A stretch of DNA of 50,955 bases from an uncultured Collinsella sp. (GTDB lineage Bacteria > Actinomycetota > Coriobacteriia > Coriobacteriales > Coriobacteriaceae), in assembly GCA_900542635.1 (NCBI GenBank), contig UQOJ01000009.1, positions 1-50,955 on the forward strand, read 5' to 3'. This document shows, piece by piece, positions 25,990 to 35,553 of the stretch. The translations under genes and the position numbers were made by a program. Under the pieces are notes generated by a model. It saw only the letters and a program-made list of their open reading frames with translations, was not told where the DNA came from and did not search any database. How positions within the stretch are numbered: position 1 is the stretch's first letter; each line of letters starts with the position of its first letter.

Positions 25990-26223
25990 GAAGAGCGGCC
26001 CTCGTCCTAGAATCTGAAATCACCACAACAACAGGTTCTAGGAAAGGACGAGGACCGCTATGGAAATCTTATCAGACCCGACGCCGGACATGCTCGCCAT
26101 GCCCCGTTTCGACGACGGCGCCATCGACATGCAGGAGCTGCTCAGGCGCCTCGCCGAGCAGGTCGTGAACGCGGTGATGGACGCCGAGGCCGACCAGCTG
26201 TGCGGGGGCGGCATCAGAGCGGG
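25990..26223 (+). pseudogene. IS256-family element, left end with transposase N-terminus
   Basis: ATG 26060 begins a 51-codon IS256 transposase start: DMQELLRRLAEQVVNAV and MDAEADQLCGGG. It then diverges at about 26213 into unrelated codons and stops. The 70 bases before it look like the IS end. The region just upstream of the ATG can form a long hairpin (GCGG-CCTCGTCC at 25995-26007 with 26046-26058, plus TAGAA/TTCTA), which spans the ribosome-binding site. Such hairpins protect IS elements from read-through transcription. Confidence 0.8.
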
Positions 26224-26238
26224 CGAGCCAAATAAATA

Positions 26239-27057
26239 CTAATTTCCAGAAACGCTCAAGCGTTCCCTCACGATGGGATCGAAGTCCCTCAGACGCTCGG
26301 ATTTGATGACGATGCCGAGATTCAACATGTCCTGAACGCTCACGTGGGCAATCGTGGATACGGTGATGTCTCCGAGAAGAGTTCTGATGGGCACAGCCCG
26401 AAGGATGCCAAGTAGATAGAGCCTCTTGCCCATGACCACAGCATCGTTCTCCAAATAAGTACCCTCGTTGTAGAGAAAGACCGGGGAACCGCTCGATCCC
26501 GGGTAGCACGCCATGTCAACCAGGAACTCTTTCTGCCCCTGATAGTCGTACCTATAGGGCGTCGCCGTGATACCCCGACGGACGATCGGCAGGTTGTTGG
26601 CCTCATCCCAAATGCCGTTGGGGTATCCGACCATGGTCACCTCGTCCATACAGCCCATGTCTTGAATCTGCTTATCCGTCGGCAGAAGCTCCAAGCTGAG
26701 CGGTATGGTAAGCAGATGCTTCCCCGCCCGGATAAAACCATTCAGTGCGGGACCGATGGGTAAGACGCACAGGTCAACACTTTCGTCAGGGTGTGCGATC
26801 CAGTCGCTCTCGGAGCCCCGCATGGTAAGTTGCTCGTTTATATTGAGCAGGTTTCCGTTCTCGTCAGATCTCGAAAAGATGACGCGATACTCGTACGCGC
26901 CCTCGACCACGTGCCTGTTGGTCACGATTGCCGGCACATAGGTCTTTCCGTCGTCGCAGAACTTGAAAAAGAAACCCGTTCCAACTGAGCAACCTCCCGA
27001 GGCCAACGAAGCTTCGATGCGAATCGTCGTGTGCAGAAGCTGCTCAGATAGCTGCAT
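26239..27057 (-). CDS. Trypsin-like serine protease
   Basis: 272 residues, no signal peptide. The catalytic triad is visible as TNRHVV (His), ESVDLCVLP (Asp) and CYPGSSGSPVF (Ser in G-S-S-G-S). The fold matches cytoplasmic trypsin-like peptidase proteins. ATG 27057 has AAAGGAAACCC upstream. Its stop lies 16 bases beyond the IS256 fragment. Trypsin-like proteases of this kind often occur in phage-defence islands as effectors, and this one sits beside the PglX relic, but no sensor gene is coupled to it here. A protease with a housekeeping role cannot be excluded. Confidence 0.85.
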   Translation of the reverse strand: MQLSEQLLHTTIRIEASLASGGCSVGTGFFFKFCDDGKTYVPAIVTNRHVVEGAYEYRVIFSRSDENGNLLNINEQLTMRGSESDWIAHPDESVDLCVLPIGPALNGFIRAGKHLLTIPLSLELLPTDKQIQDMGCMDEVTMVGYPNGIWDEANNLPIVRRGITATPYRYDYQGQKEFLVDMACYPGSSGSPVFLYNEGTYLENDAVVMGKRLYLLGILRAVPIRTLLGDITVSTIAHVSVQDMLNLGIVIKSERLRDFDPIVRERLSVSGN

Positions 27058-27217
27058 GGGTTTCCTTTCATTTGGACAAATAGTATATCGATTGCACCCT
27101 GAGATGCCCTTCCGTAATCAATCAGTATTGCCGCTTTGGGCACGTCCTCGCGCGCGCGGGGGGGGACGCGAGCCAAGTCGAAAAAGGCAGTTAACCGGCG
27201 GCTATTCATGCCTTGAT

Positions 27218-28321
27218 TTAGAACCGCTCGAGAATCTCCGCGGCATTCTCTCGCAGATAGATATCTAGGTCCGGCACGGCAAACTGCACGTAGCCCCTCT
27301 GTGGAGCCTGAATAACCTCTCTTTGTAGCAGCTTAGCCCTAATAGAGCTGACCTCATTGGTCTTTTTACCCATACGTTTAGCAATCTCAGATGATTTGGA
27401 CTGCTGCTTATCCTCGCACATGGCCAAAAGATATTTGATATCGTTGAGTCCAAGTCCAGAAATCGCGGGCTCGTGAACAACATCGTGAAAACGAGCCTCT
27501 GCCAGCGCAATGCCTTCGATAACATCGCGCTCGCTCACGTTGGCACTTTTGACACGATGCAAGTTGGCGCGCTGCCAAATGGAGTAACCGACCAGTTGCA
27601 CCAAATAGGCATAGCCCTTCGTGGCCTTAGCGGCTCTCGACAGCAGATCGTCCTCTATGGTCAAACCAGTCGCTATAAAGCTATCGCCCATAGAGAGCGC
27701 TACCTCCACCTGGTTGATAGGCGCCAGATCTTCGGGGAGGGCACGACGCAAGAATGTAAGTGCCTTGCCGTTAATAAGATCCATAACACCAGCGGGCAAT
27801 CCGGCAAATGCGAGAGCAATATCGACTTTCTCCCCTATTAGAAGCTGCACAGCAGAAGCAATAGCGCGCATATCGTCAATCGGGGCATCCTGCACCTCAT
27901 CTATTGCAATAAACAGGCCCTTGGAAGACTTTGCGGCCGAGCCAAGCAACTTTCTAAGACTCGACTCTTTTGGCACAACGTCGAATTTAGCGGAAACAAA
28001 GCCGGCATTTACGCCGACTGAAGCATTGGTCGCAAGGGAGGATTCTGCAATCTGATCCTTCAGGTCCAGCAATAGGTTGGGACCAGCAGAAACAATAGCC
28101 GTCTTCCAGCCAAGCTCTCGTGCACGATCTCTAAGATCACAGAGCAAAACAGTTTTTCCGGAACCCCTTGGCCCGGCAACGCGCATGAGCCTCGCAGGTG
28201 CACCAATTCCCGAATTCAAACTCTCGGTAAACTCAAGGGCAATATCATCACGACCAATTATGCGCGGAGGCTCAGCGCCGGCAGTGGGACGAAACGGGTT
28301 ATGGAATATTGTGGCGCTCAC
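27218..28321 (-). CDS. AAA/ORC-like ATPase with C-terminal winged-helix region
   Basis: GTG 28321 is preferred: GAGAGG lies seven bases before it, and the frame is open to TTG 28336. The 367-residue protein has an RIIGRDDI Orc/AAA_16 start, Walker A GPRGSGKT and Walker B LFIAIDEVQD, then a helical lid. The last 90 residues (GLNDIKYLLAMCEDKQQ.SKSSEIAKRM) look like a winged helix. It is likely a DNA-binding ATPase, possibly a regulator or part of a stand-alone mobile gene. TATCG repeats just upstream could be its own operator. The substrate is unknown. Confidence 0.8.
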   Translation of the reverse strand: MSATIFHNPFRPTAGAEPPRIIGRDDIALEFTESLNSGIGAPARLMRVAGPRGSGKTVLLCDLRDRARELGWKTAIVSAGPNLLLDLKDQIAESSLATNASVGVNAGFVSAKFDVVPKESSLRKLLGSAAKSSKGLFIAIDEVQDAPIDDMRAIASAVQLLIGEKVDIALAFAGLPAGVMDLINGKALTFLRRALPEDLAPINQVEVALSMGDSFIATGLTIEDDLLSRAAKATKGYAYLVQLVGYSIWQRANLHRVKSANVSERDVIEGIALAEARFHDVVHEPAISGLGLNDIKYLLAMCEDKQQSKSSEIAKRMGKKTNEVSSIRAKLLQREVIQAPQRGYVQFAVPDLDIYLRENAAEILERF

Positions 28322-28373
28322 CTGTTTGCCTCTCAAGGAAATCGATTATCGGTCAATCTTAGCTTTATTAGTT

Positions 28374-28446
28374 TATCGCAACTATATCGGATTATATCGA
28401 GTTGTATAAGCCTGTACAAACTTATCGTAGAAGTATCGAGCTATCG
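28374..28446. promoter_or_regulatory. Six phased TATCG repeats upstream of the ATPase gene
   Basis: TATCG occurs at 28374, 28385, 28395, 28423, 28434 and 28442, with a seventh at 28347. Neighbouring sites are 11, 10, 28, 11 and 8 bases apart, so most fall on about one helical face. The sequence is AT-rich between them. This looks like a multi-site operator or iteron array, presumably read by the winged-helix ATPase or another regulator. Confidence 0.5.
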
Positions 28447-28531
28447 TAATGTAAACTAACAAATAGCCTAAACGCTGCCTTCTTCCCAACTCATGGCGAA
28501 GTCAAGCTGAGGGCCTTCTAACAACCATTGT

Positions 28532-31018
28532 CTAAAGCGAGAAGTACTCACTCTCGGAAGACAAGTTAGGCCCCAACCATGGATCACCCGTCAAGAAAAA
28601 CTCCGGCCAGCGCTGCGTGAACAGTGCCTGTTCGCGTTTCCAACGGCGCAGCTTCTCCTCGTTGGCCTCTTCCCTGCCGCGCGAGGTGAACTCGTAGTGG
28701 TACAGCTCGGCATAGGGCGTATAGATGGTGCGGTAGCCCGCCTCCCATACGCGCAGGCAAAAGTCTGCGTCGTTAAAACCGACGGCGAATTCCTCGTTAT
28801 AGCCTCCGACCTGCTCAAATACGTCGCGGCGGACCATCTGACAGGCGCCCGTTACGGCGCTAAAGTTGCCCGGACGCACGGCACGGGCAAGATAGCCCTC
28901 GCGCTTTGCCGAGAAGTCCTGGTTGGCATGGGCAAGTGCGCCACGCACGCCAACCAAAATGCCGGCATGTTGTACCAGATGATCGGCAAAATAGAGCTTG
29001 GCACCCACCACGCCCGCATCGGGACGTTGCAGATACCCCATCATCTCTTCGATAAAATCGGGGCTTATGACCTCGGTATCGTTGTTCAGCAGCAGCAGGT
29101 AGTCGCCCTTGGCGTGCTTCACACCAAAATTGATGATCTGAGAGTAATTGAACTCGCCCGGCCAGTACACAACGCGCGCGATGCCCTTGCCTTCGGATGC
29201 TGCAGCCACGCGCTCTGGCAGGGTTTCGTAATACGCAAACGTCTCCGGGGCTTCGCTGTTGTTCTCCACCAAGACGATCTCGTAATTGGTATACGTGGCC
29301 TTCTGGGCGATCGACATCACACAGGCATCGAGCGTCTCAACGTGATCCTTGGTGGGAATCACAATGCTCACCAGCGGCGCAGACTCCGGCAGCGCATAGC
29401 GCATGCGATAGACAAACGGCGTCTCGGTCTCCTCGACTGTTCCGCAAATGCCCAGCGCGTTAAAGTGGCACTGCAGCGCAAGGCGCCCAGCTTCAATAGC
29501 ATACGGCTTGCTATCGGCAGAACCGTCGGCGGTGGAACCGGGGTGCACGCGCCAGTGATACAACACGTGAGCAACATGCTCAAACCGTGCGCCCGCCGCA
29601 AGGCAGCGGAGCGTCAGGTCGTAGTCCTGTGCGCCCGCAACATCTTCCGGAGACATGCCAATACGATCGATAAGCGCCTTCTCCACCATCAGGAAATGCG
29701 TCACGCAGTTATGGCTATAGAGCAGGTCGACGTTGAGCCGCGTCTTAAAGACCGGCTGGCCCCACTCCCCCGTTTTCTGGAACATGTCCTCGTCGCAGAA
29801 TAGGACCTGGGGGCGCTCGCCCTCGGCCGCCTTATTCAGCGCGGAAACATACTGGAATAACGCGTCCGGCTCCAGAATGTCATCGTGGTCCAAGAACGCG
29901 ATGTAGTCGCCCATCGCTTGCTCAATACCTGCGTTGGTGTTGAGCACAATGCCACCGTTGCCGGGCAGCCCAATGCGACGAACGCGCTCGTCGTGGGCGC
30001 CTGCCGCAAGGTCGGCCACCGCATCCCATTCAGGTGAGGCATCCATAAGGAGCAATTCCCAGTTGTCATAGCTCTGGGCTAGCACCGAGTCCAGCAGCTC
30101 GCGCAGGTAGACTCGATCGGTCTTGTAGCACGGCACCGTAATGCTCACGAGCGGCCTATAGGCAAAGGCCGCCGAAGCGACACGCTGGCACGCCAGATCG
30201 CCCGGCTTTGCGCGATGCTGCTCAAACCAACGTCGATAAGCTGCGTCGTCAGCGCGTGCATCCTTAATGCGATTCCAACTGTCGTCGACCATGCCGTTGT
30301 ACAGGCGACCATCCATGGCGCAAAAACCGCTCTGGATCTGCCCCGCGGGGTCGATTGCAATCGCGACAAAATCACGTATATCCTGGGGCATCTCAACGCT
30401 CAAATACGTTTTATTGACGCGGCATCCGTTCTGCTGCGGCACATCGATCTGCGATTCAAACACATGCACGGTGACATCGATGGCATTCATATGCGCATCG
30501 AAAATCTGGAGCTCAGTTGCGCACTGGGGGTCTCCCACCCACGTAACCTCATAGCGCCACACCGCGCCGGCGTCTGCCGGTAAATAACGAACGGCATCGA
30601 TCTCATAGCGACCGCAGTGTTCGCCACGCTGCGCATCGCGGATAAGCGCACACAGCGCAGGCTTTGCTTTGTAGTTAATCTTGGATTCCAGCTTGGCCAC
30701 GCGGCTATCGAGGCGAATGGAGCCCAACCTTTGACCACCGGATGCAAAAACGACATCCATCGACGAGCCATCCAAAAACGGAAGCACCAAGACGGCGAGC
30801 TCGCGTTCGTAATCGAAAACGGAAGGGCAAAGCGCCAGCACACGGCCATGATCAACTGGGAACACCAGCGACGGCACACAAGAACCGCTCGTCGTCGCAT
30901 GGGCAAACGCCTGAGAACCCTCCCGCTCAATAAGCGCGGCGACATCCTGACCGGCAAAACGAAGCAGCACAAACAGACGTCCCTGACTGCGGCAAAGTGC
31001 CAAACGCTTGATACTCAT
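28532..31018 (-). CDS. Two-domain GT2 glycosyltransferase (828 aa)
   Basis: The first 280 residues form a domain I do not recognise, probably beta-rich. A GT2 domain follows (about 290-500) with LVSITVPCYKTDRVYL, a metal-binding FLDHDDILEPDA and a YHWR late motif. A second GT2 domain (about 555-800) has LVSIVIPTKDHVETL, a NNDTEVI metal site and GFNDADFCLRV. Such twin-domain enzymes often add two sugars, commonly rhamnose, to one chain in surface-glycan synthesis. It starts directly after the stop of the GT2 upstream (TAGATG), so the two are coupled. Confidence 0.87.
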   Translation of the reverse strand: MSIKRLALCRSQGRLFVLLRFAGQDVAALIEREGSQAFAHATTSGSCVPSLVFPVDHGRVLALCPSVFDYERELAVLVLPFLDGSSMDVVFASGGQRLGSIRLDSRVAKLESKINYKAKPALCALIRDAQRGEHCGRYEIDAVRYLPADAGAVWRYEVTWVGDPQCATELQIFDAHMNAIDVTVHVFESQIDVPQQNGCRVNKTYLSVEMPQDIRDFVAIAIDPAGQIQSGFCAMDGRLYNGMVDDSWNRIKDARADDAAYRRWFEQHRAKPGDLACQRVASAAFAYRPLVSITVPCYKTDRVYLRELLDSVLAQSYDNWELLLMDASPEWDAVADLAAGAHDERVRRIGLPGNGGIVLNTNAGIEQAMGDYIAFLDHDDILEPDALFQYVSALNKAAEGERPQVLFCDEDMFQKTGEWGQPVFKTRLNVDLLYSHNCVTHFLMVEKALIDRIGMSPEDVAGAQDYDLTLRCLAAGARFEHVAHVLYHWRVHPGSTADGSADSKPYAIEAGRLALQCHFNALGICGTVEETETPFVYRMRYALPESAPLVSIVIPTKDHVETLDACVMSIAQKATYTNYEIVLVENNSEAPETFAYYETLPERVAAASEGKGIARVVYWPGEFNYSQIINFGVKHAKGDYLLLLNNDTEVISPDFIEEMMGYLQRPDAGVVGAKLYFADHLVQHAGILVGVRGALAHANQDFSAKREGYLARAVRPGNFSAVTGACQMVRRDVFEQVGGYNEEFAVGFNDADFCLRVWEAGYRTIYTPYAELYHYEFTSRGREEANEEKLRRWKREQALFTQRWPEFFLTGDPWLGPNLSSESEYFSL

Positions 31019-32086
31019 CTACACTTCTCGCTTTCCCAGGGCGTTCGCTGCCATGCGTTTGCAAGCACCCAGGCGCCCAAACCTCAAGACATCGTAATCG
31101 AACATGAGCTTTTTACATGCACGGGCATTGGGGGCCTTGCTGGTAAGCGCCGCACACACCATAGCAGCAACAGAAGGAGCGCATTGTGCGAGCGCAGCAT
31201 CACTGCCCACGGCAGAACCGGCAAGCGCCGTGGCAACGGCAGCAAACACCTTGCCGCAGTCCGAACCCAGCAACCTGAGCGCATCGTACAGCACCAGATC
31301 GCATAGGAAGTACGCCAGGTCATCGGCATACTGGACATCGAGACCGTCGCGCTGCCAGTCAGCCAGCACCGCGGAGTAAATCTTCACATGCTCCAGCAGA
31401 CGCGTCTCGTCGTCATAGCGCATGGTATCCATGAGCGAACCCTTGCGCGCCACGCGGTAGTCATACAGCTTGCTCGAGATAAGCGCGGTCTTGTGCGAAC
31501 GACCGTACACGGCAAAATCGAAGACCTGGTCCTCGCCATACTTAACGGTTTCGTCGAACACGATCCCGTTGCCCAGCAAAAACTCACGCTTGCATGCAGT
31601 GCGCCATGCAAAGGGGCGAGAAGCTTCCTTAAACAGCAGGTCAGAGCTATAGCCTTCAAACGACACATCGCGCGGGCTCAGCACATAGTTAAGCCACGGA
31701 TACCCCGCCTCCAGCGGATACGGATTCGCGCCAAAGGTCAAAACGTCGCAGTCCTCGCGCTCAAAGGCATCGACGATCACGCGGCATGCATCGGGCGTAA
31801 AGCGGTCGTCGGAATCCAAGAACGCGACGATAGGCGCCGTGGACGCAGCAATGCCGGCATTACGTGCACTCGACAGGCCCCCGTTTGGCTTATCGACCAG
31901 CCTAAAGCGCGCGTCCTTTTCGCAATAGGCAGCCGCAATATCGCGCGAACCGTCCGGCGAGCCATCGTTGACCAGCATGCCCTCCCAATCGGGCATGTCC
32001 TGCGCAAGCAGGGAGTCCAGGCACCAGGCCAGGCACTCCTCCACCTTATAGATGGGAACGACAACGGAAATCTTGGGGGTAGCCAT
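31019..32086 (-). CDS. GT2 family glycosyltransferase
   Basis: 355 residues from ATG 32086 (AGGAG nine bases upstream; GTG at 32092 is in frame but too close to the site). KISVVVPIYKVEECLAWCL, VNDGSPDGSRDIA and FLDSDDRFTPDA give the GT-A fold, nucleotide loop and DxD metal site. The protein is cytoplasmic, with a helical C-terminal half. It lies in a five-gene minus run of GT2 enzymes that probably build one wall polysaccharide. The sugar is unknown. Confidence 0.86.
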   Translation of the reverse strand: MATPKISVVVPIYKVEECLAWCLDSLLAQDMPDWEGMLVNDGSPDGSRDIAAAYCEKDARFRLVDKPNGGLSSARNAGIAASTAPIVAFLDSDDRFTPDACRVIVDAFEREDCDVLTFGANPYPLEAGYPWLNYVLSPRDVSFEGYSSDLLFKEASRPFAWRTACKREFLLGNGIVFDETVKYGEDQVFDFAVYGRSHKTALISSKLYDYRVARKGSLMDTMRYDDETRLLEHVKIYSAVLADWQRDGLDVQYADDLAYFLCDLVLYDALRLLGSDCGKVFAAVATALAGSAVGSDAALAQCAPSVAAMVCAALTSKAPNARACKKLMFDYDVLRFGRLGACKRMAANALGKREV

Positions 32087-32098
32087 GGTCACGCGCTC

Positions 32099-33217
32099 CT
32101 ACTGTGCGGCCGGTACGTCATCGGGATGCGGGTTGTCGCCGTAGGTGCGCTGATACGTCAGCACGCGCCAGACCAGCGGCAGGCCACCAATCTTAAAGTA
32201 ATGCTTAAACGTATTGAGCTTGCCCGGCTTCTTAAAGTCAAAGCGCGAATCGATATAGGCGCGGGGCGACTTGACCATCAGGCGCAAGTCGGTCTCGCCA
32301 CGCGGATCAAACAGCGACAGGTCAAAGCGACCGGCATCCCAGTCGGCCTTGAGCTCGGAAGATGCCTTCTTCCAAAACTGCTCACGCAGTTCATCGACCA
32401 GACGCTCATCATTCCAACGGTACGTATCGACCTTCATGCGCATTAAAATGCCCTGGAGCCGAGCCTTGAGCTCAGGACGCTCGGTCAAAAATCGTTGCAT
32501 CTCGGCATATTCATCGCACACGCAAAACACCTTATTGGGCGAATTAACAGAGCTCTTCTCGTTATCCTGGCGATAGCACAAAATGGGGTCCGTAATAAAC
32601 GCGGCACGCTCGGCGCAAGCCCAAACCTTAAAGTTAAAGCCTGCGTCCTGATACGAGGCACCCGGCGTGGGAAGGAACCGAATCTGATTGTCGTTGAGGA
32701 ACTCGCGTCGATAGATAGCCGACCAAATGGAAGGCTTGCGGTAGAAGATACCCGGACGATCGACGGGGCGGTACGCGGCGCCCGTCATGTACTCGTCGAT
32801 AATCCCAAACAGCTCACGGCGCTCGCTGGGCGTGGACCAATACAGGTAAAAGTCGCCCTTAACCACATCGGCATGCTCAGCATCGGCCTTGGCGACCAGC
32901 TTTTGGAGCGAATCCTCAAACATAAAGTCGTCGGACTCAAGGATGCCCACGTACTCACCACGCGCCATCTCCAGGCCGCGGTTCATCGAGTCGCCGTAGC
33001 CGCTGTTGGCTTTGTCGATCATCTTGACGCGCCCATCGCGCGCCATGTACTCGCGGATGATATCCGCCGAGCTATCGGTAGAGCCGTCGTTGATGCAAAT
33101 AATCTCGATGTCCTCGAGCGTCTGCGCCACGGCGGAATCGAGGCACTCGCGCAAGTAGCGCTCCACATTGCAAATGGGGACGAGCAGCGAAACTTTAGGG
33201 GTATCAGAGTTCTGCAA
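32099..33217 (-). CDS. GT2 family glycosyltransferase (paralogue A)
   Basis: 372 residues. The TTG start at 33217 has AGGAGG five bases upstream. KVSLLVPICNVERYLREC, INDGSTDSSADII and GILESDDFMFED identify GT2. It is closely similar to the gene ending at 34339 over the whole length, including IDKANSGYGDSMNRGLEMARG and SVNSPNKVFCV. A duplication, or divergence after one, is clear. Both enzymes may add sugars at different points of one chain. Confidence 0.87.
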   Translation of the reverse strand: MQNSDTPKVSLLVPICNVERYLRECLDSAVAQTLEDIEIICINDGSTDSSADIIREYMARDGRVKMIDKANSGYGDSMNRGLEMARGEYVGILESDDFMFEDSLQKLVAKADAEHADVVKGDFYLYWSTPSERRELFGIIDEYMTGAAYRPVDRPGIFYRKPSIWSAIYRREFLNDNQIRFLPTPGASYQDAGFNFKVWACAERAAFITDPILCYRQDNEKSSVNSPNKVFCVCDEYAEMQRFLTERPELKARLQGILMRMKVDTYRWNDERLVDELREQFWKKASSELKADWDAGRFDLSLFDPRGETDLRLMVKSPRAYIDSRFDFKKPGKLNTFKHYFKIGGLPLVWRVLTYQRTYGDNPHPDDVPAAQ

Positions 33218-33291
33218 GAGAACCTCCTGTTGAATTGCGTGTAACAGGGTTATTTTAGCAGCCGAGTTGCGGCGGGCGGCAGCGCTTGGAA

Positions 33292-34332
33292 TTAGAGAAA
33301 GCGCTCCAGGCAGGCTTTGAGACCGCGAGTCGAAAGATAGAACAGCGTGGCATCTGCCATCGAAACGCCCGAGGTCGTCGCAACGAACTTGTGGGCAACA
33401 CGGCGAACGGAGCCCTTAGCAGGCATATCCGTCCACGCCGTTCCCAAAAACGTCGTGAGATCCATGTTGACGCGAGCCGCCACGCGATGGAAACCATCGG
33501 CATCCAAGCGCGCCAGGTCGAACACAATTAGGTCCAAAAACCAAGTTATCAGCTCGCCGGGGCACAGGTCCAAAAGACCGTAGGCCGCCCAGTCCTCCAA
33601 GACCTCCTCGAGCATCCTCATGTGGGCGTCAAGCTTTTTGGCGCGAGCCTCGGCACTGTTGAACTCGTGCGTCGCCGATTCGCTCTCCATCACGTAGTGG
33701 TAGAACTTGTCCGGCATGACGACGGTCTTACGGGCAAGCGCATAAGCCGCAAATTGGAAGACGACGTCCTCGCCCAAAGCCAAACCGGGGGCGAAGCGAA
33801 TGCCTTCGCGATTGAGCAGCTCGCGCGAAAAAGCCGCACGGCAGGCATAGGGCTGCGCATTCGAATGGAACAGCAATTGGGAATCATGGGCGCCGAAGGT
33901 ACCAGCTTTAGGGCTCATGAGTTGCTGGACGCGTTTGGGGGCAGCATCGGAAGGTTCACAGACGCCGCCAAAAACGGCGGCCTCGGCATCTGCAGACTCC
34001 ATGGCATGCAGCACGCGCTCGACCGTCTGGGCATCGATGTAATCGTCGGCGTCCACAAAAAAGACGGTCTCGCCCTCGGCGGCATCGATACCGGCATTTC
34101 GAGCACACGAGACGCCCGCGTTTTCCTGGTCAATCACCAGCACGCGATCGTCAGACTGCGCGATTTGACGCAAGATGCTTAACGAATCATCAGTCGAACC
34201 GTCGTTGACGCAGACAACCTGAATCGAGCGCTCGGACTGGGCCAACAGCGAATCGAGGCATCGCTGAATCGAGCGCGCAGAGTTGTAAACGGGGACGACA
34301 ATGGTAGCTTTAGGACACGAGGCCTCTCCCAT
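33292..34332 (-). CDS. GT2 family glycosyltransferase
   Basis: 346 residues, ATG 34332 with GGGGGTAGG upstream and only six bases after the preceding stop. ATIVVPVYNSARSIQRCL, VNDGSTDDSLSIL and FFVDADDYIDAQ give the GT2 fold and metal site. The C-terminal half is helical. It sits between the two near-identical paralogues. The acceptor is unknown. Confidence 0.86.
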   Translation of the reverse strand: MGEASCPKATIVVPVYNSARSIQRCLDSLLAQSERSIQVVCVNDGSTDDSLSILRQIAQSDDRVLVIDQENAGVSCARNAGIDAAEGETVFFVDADDYIDAQTVERVLHAMESADAEAAVFGGVCEPSDAAPKRVQQLMSPKAGTFGAHDSQLLFHSNAQPYACRAAFSRELLNREGIRFAPGLALGEDVVFQFAAYALARKTVVMPDKFYHYVMESESATHEFNSAEARAKKLDAHMRMLEEVLEDWAAYGLLDLCPGELITWFLDLIVFDLARLDADGFHRVAARVNMDLTTFLGTAWTDMPAKGSVRRVAHKFVATTSGVSMADATLFYLSTRGLKACLERFL

Positions 34333-34338
34333 GCCGAC

Positions 34339-35442
34339 CTACCCCCTCAACGATTCGATGAGGAAGGCAGCGACCACGCCTGGGCCTCCAACCGAGGCGT
34401 AATACTTAGCACGCCCCAAGGCACCATCCGTCGCAAAACTCGGATGCTCGTCAACCCAGCCCTCAGGATCTTTGAGGATGGCAGCGAGATTTGCGCGCTT
34501 CCACGGCTTGAGGTCGTCAAGCGAAAAGTCCCCGGCGTCCAAGGCCGCTTGGAACTCCTTGGCCATCTGAACCAGGAACTCCTTATAGAACTTAGGCGCT
34601 AGGCGCACGTAGTTCCACATGTACGAATCGTACTTAATGAGCTGATTGAACTTGAGCATGCGCGCGACGTCATCACTTGCGTGGTCACGGGCATAATCCT
34701 CTCGAATCCAACGCTCAATCTCGGCATACTCGGTATTGACGCAAAAGACCTTAGCCGAAGAATTGACCGAGGAATTCTCGTTGTCCTGGCGATACGACAA
34801 CACGGCATCATGCAGGTAAACAGCCTTATCGGCGCACGCGATCACCTTAAAGGCGAATGACGTGTCCTGAAAGGATGCTCCCGGAGTCGGCAGGAACGTA
34901 ATGCCGTTGCGCTCAAGAAAATCGCGACGGTACACGGCCGACCAAATCGACGGCTTTTGCTTAAAGAACTGCGTTGTATCGCTCGGGTGCACTGGCTTGC
35001 CACAGTCCTTGGCTTTAAACATCTCGTGCAGCGAACGGCGCTCCTCGGGCTTAGACCAGTAGAAATCAAAGTTCGCCTTCGCAAAGTCGGCATTATTGGT
35101 ATCGGCGGCCGAGACAAGCTTTTCGAGTGCGTCGGGCGCCATAAAGTCATCGGACTCCAAGATGCCAACGTACTTGCCACGCGCCATCTCCAGACCGTGG
35201 TTCATCGAGTCTCCGTAGCCGCTGTTGGCCTTGTCGATCATCTTGACGCGCCCATCGCGCTCCATATACTCGCGGATAATCGCCGGCGAGTTGTCGGTCG
35301 ACCCGTCGTTAATGCAGATGATCTCAATATCCTTGAGCGTCTGCGCCAGGGCGGAATCGAGGCACTCGCGCAGATAGCGCTGAACATTGTAAATGGGAAT
35401 AAGCAGCGACAGAACAGGGCTGCCAGAGGCGTTAGTAGACAA
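34339..35442 (-). CDS. GT2 family glycosyltransferase (paralogue B)
   Basis: 367 residues, TTG start 35442 with AAGGAG five bases upstream. VLSLLIPIYNVQRYLREC, INDGSTDNSPAII, VGILESDDFMAPD. The same domain pattern as paralogue A is followed through IDKANSGYGDSMNHGLEMARG. It is the first gene of the minus GT2 operon, and the divergent acyltransferase starts about 110 bases away. Confidence 0.87.
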   Translation of the reverse strand: MSTNASGSPVLSLLIPIYNVQRYLRECLDSALAQTLKDIEIICINDGSTDNSPAIIREYMERDGRVKMIDKANSGYGDSMNHGLEMARGKYVGILESDDFMAPDALEKLVSAADTNNADFAKANFDFYWSKPEERRSLHEMFKAKDCGKPVHPSDTTQFFKQKPSIWSAVYRRDFLERNGITFLPTPGASFQDTSFAFKVIACADKAVYLHDAVLSYRQDNENSSVNSSAKVFCVNTEYAEIERWIREDYARDHASDDVARMLKFNQLIKYDSYMWNYVRLAPKFYKEFLVQMAKEFQAALDAGDFSLDDLKPWKRANLAAILKDPEGWVDEHPSFATDGALGRAKYYASVGGPGVVAAFLIESLRG

Positions 35443-35553
35443 ATGTGCTCCTTAGGAAATACCTGTCGATAATGGTATCAAAGGGTCGTCCCGCTCGTGG
35501 GCGTTTATATAATCTATGGAGCCCGCAGAGGCAAACCAATAAGAAAGGACGTC

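Noticed and set aside
28697..29803. 368-aa plus-strand frame
   Set aside because: It is antisense to the two-domain glycosyltransferase, whose motifs are intact.
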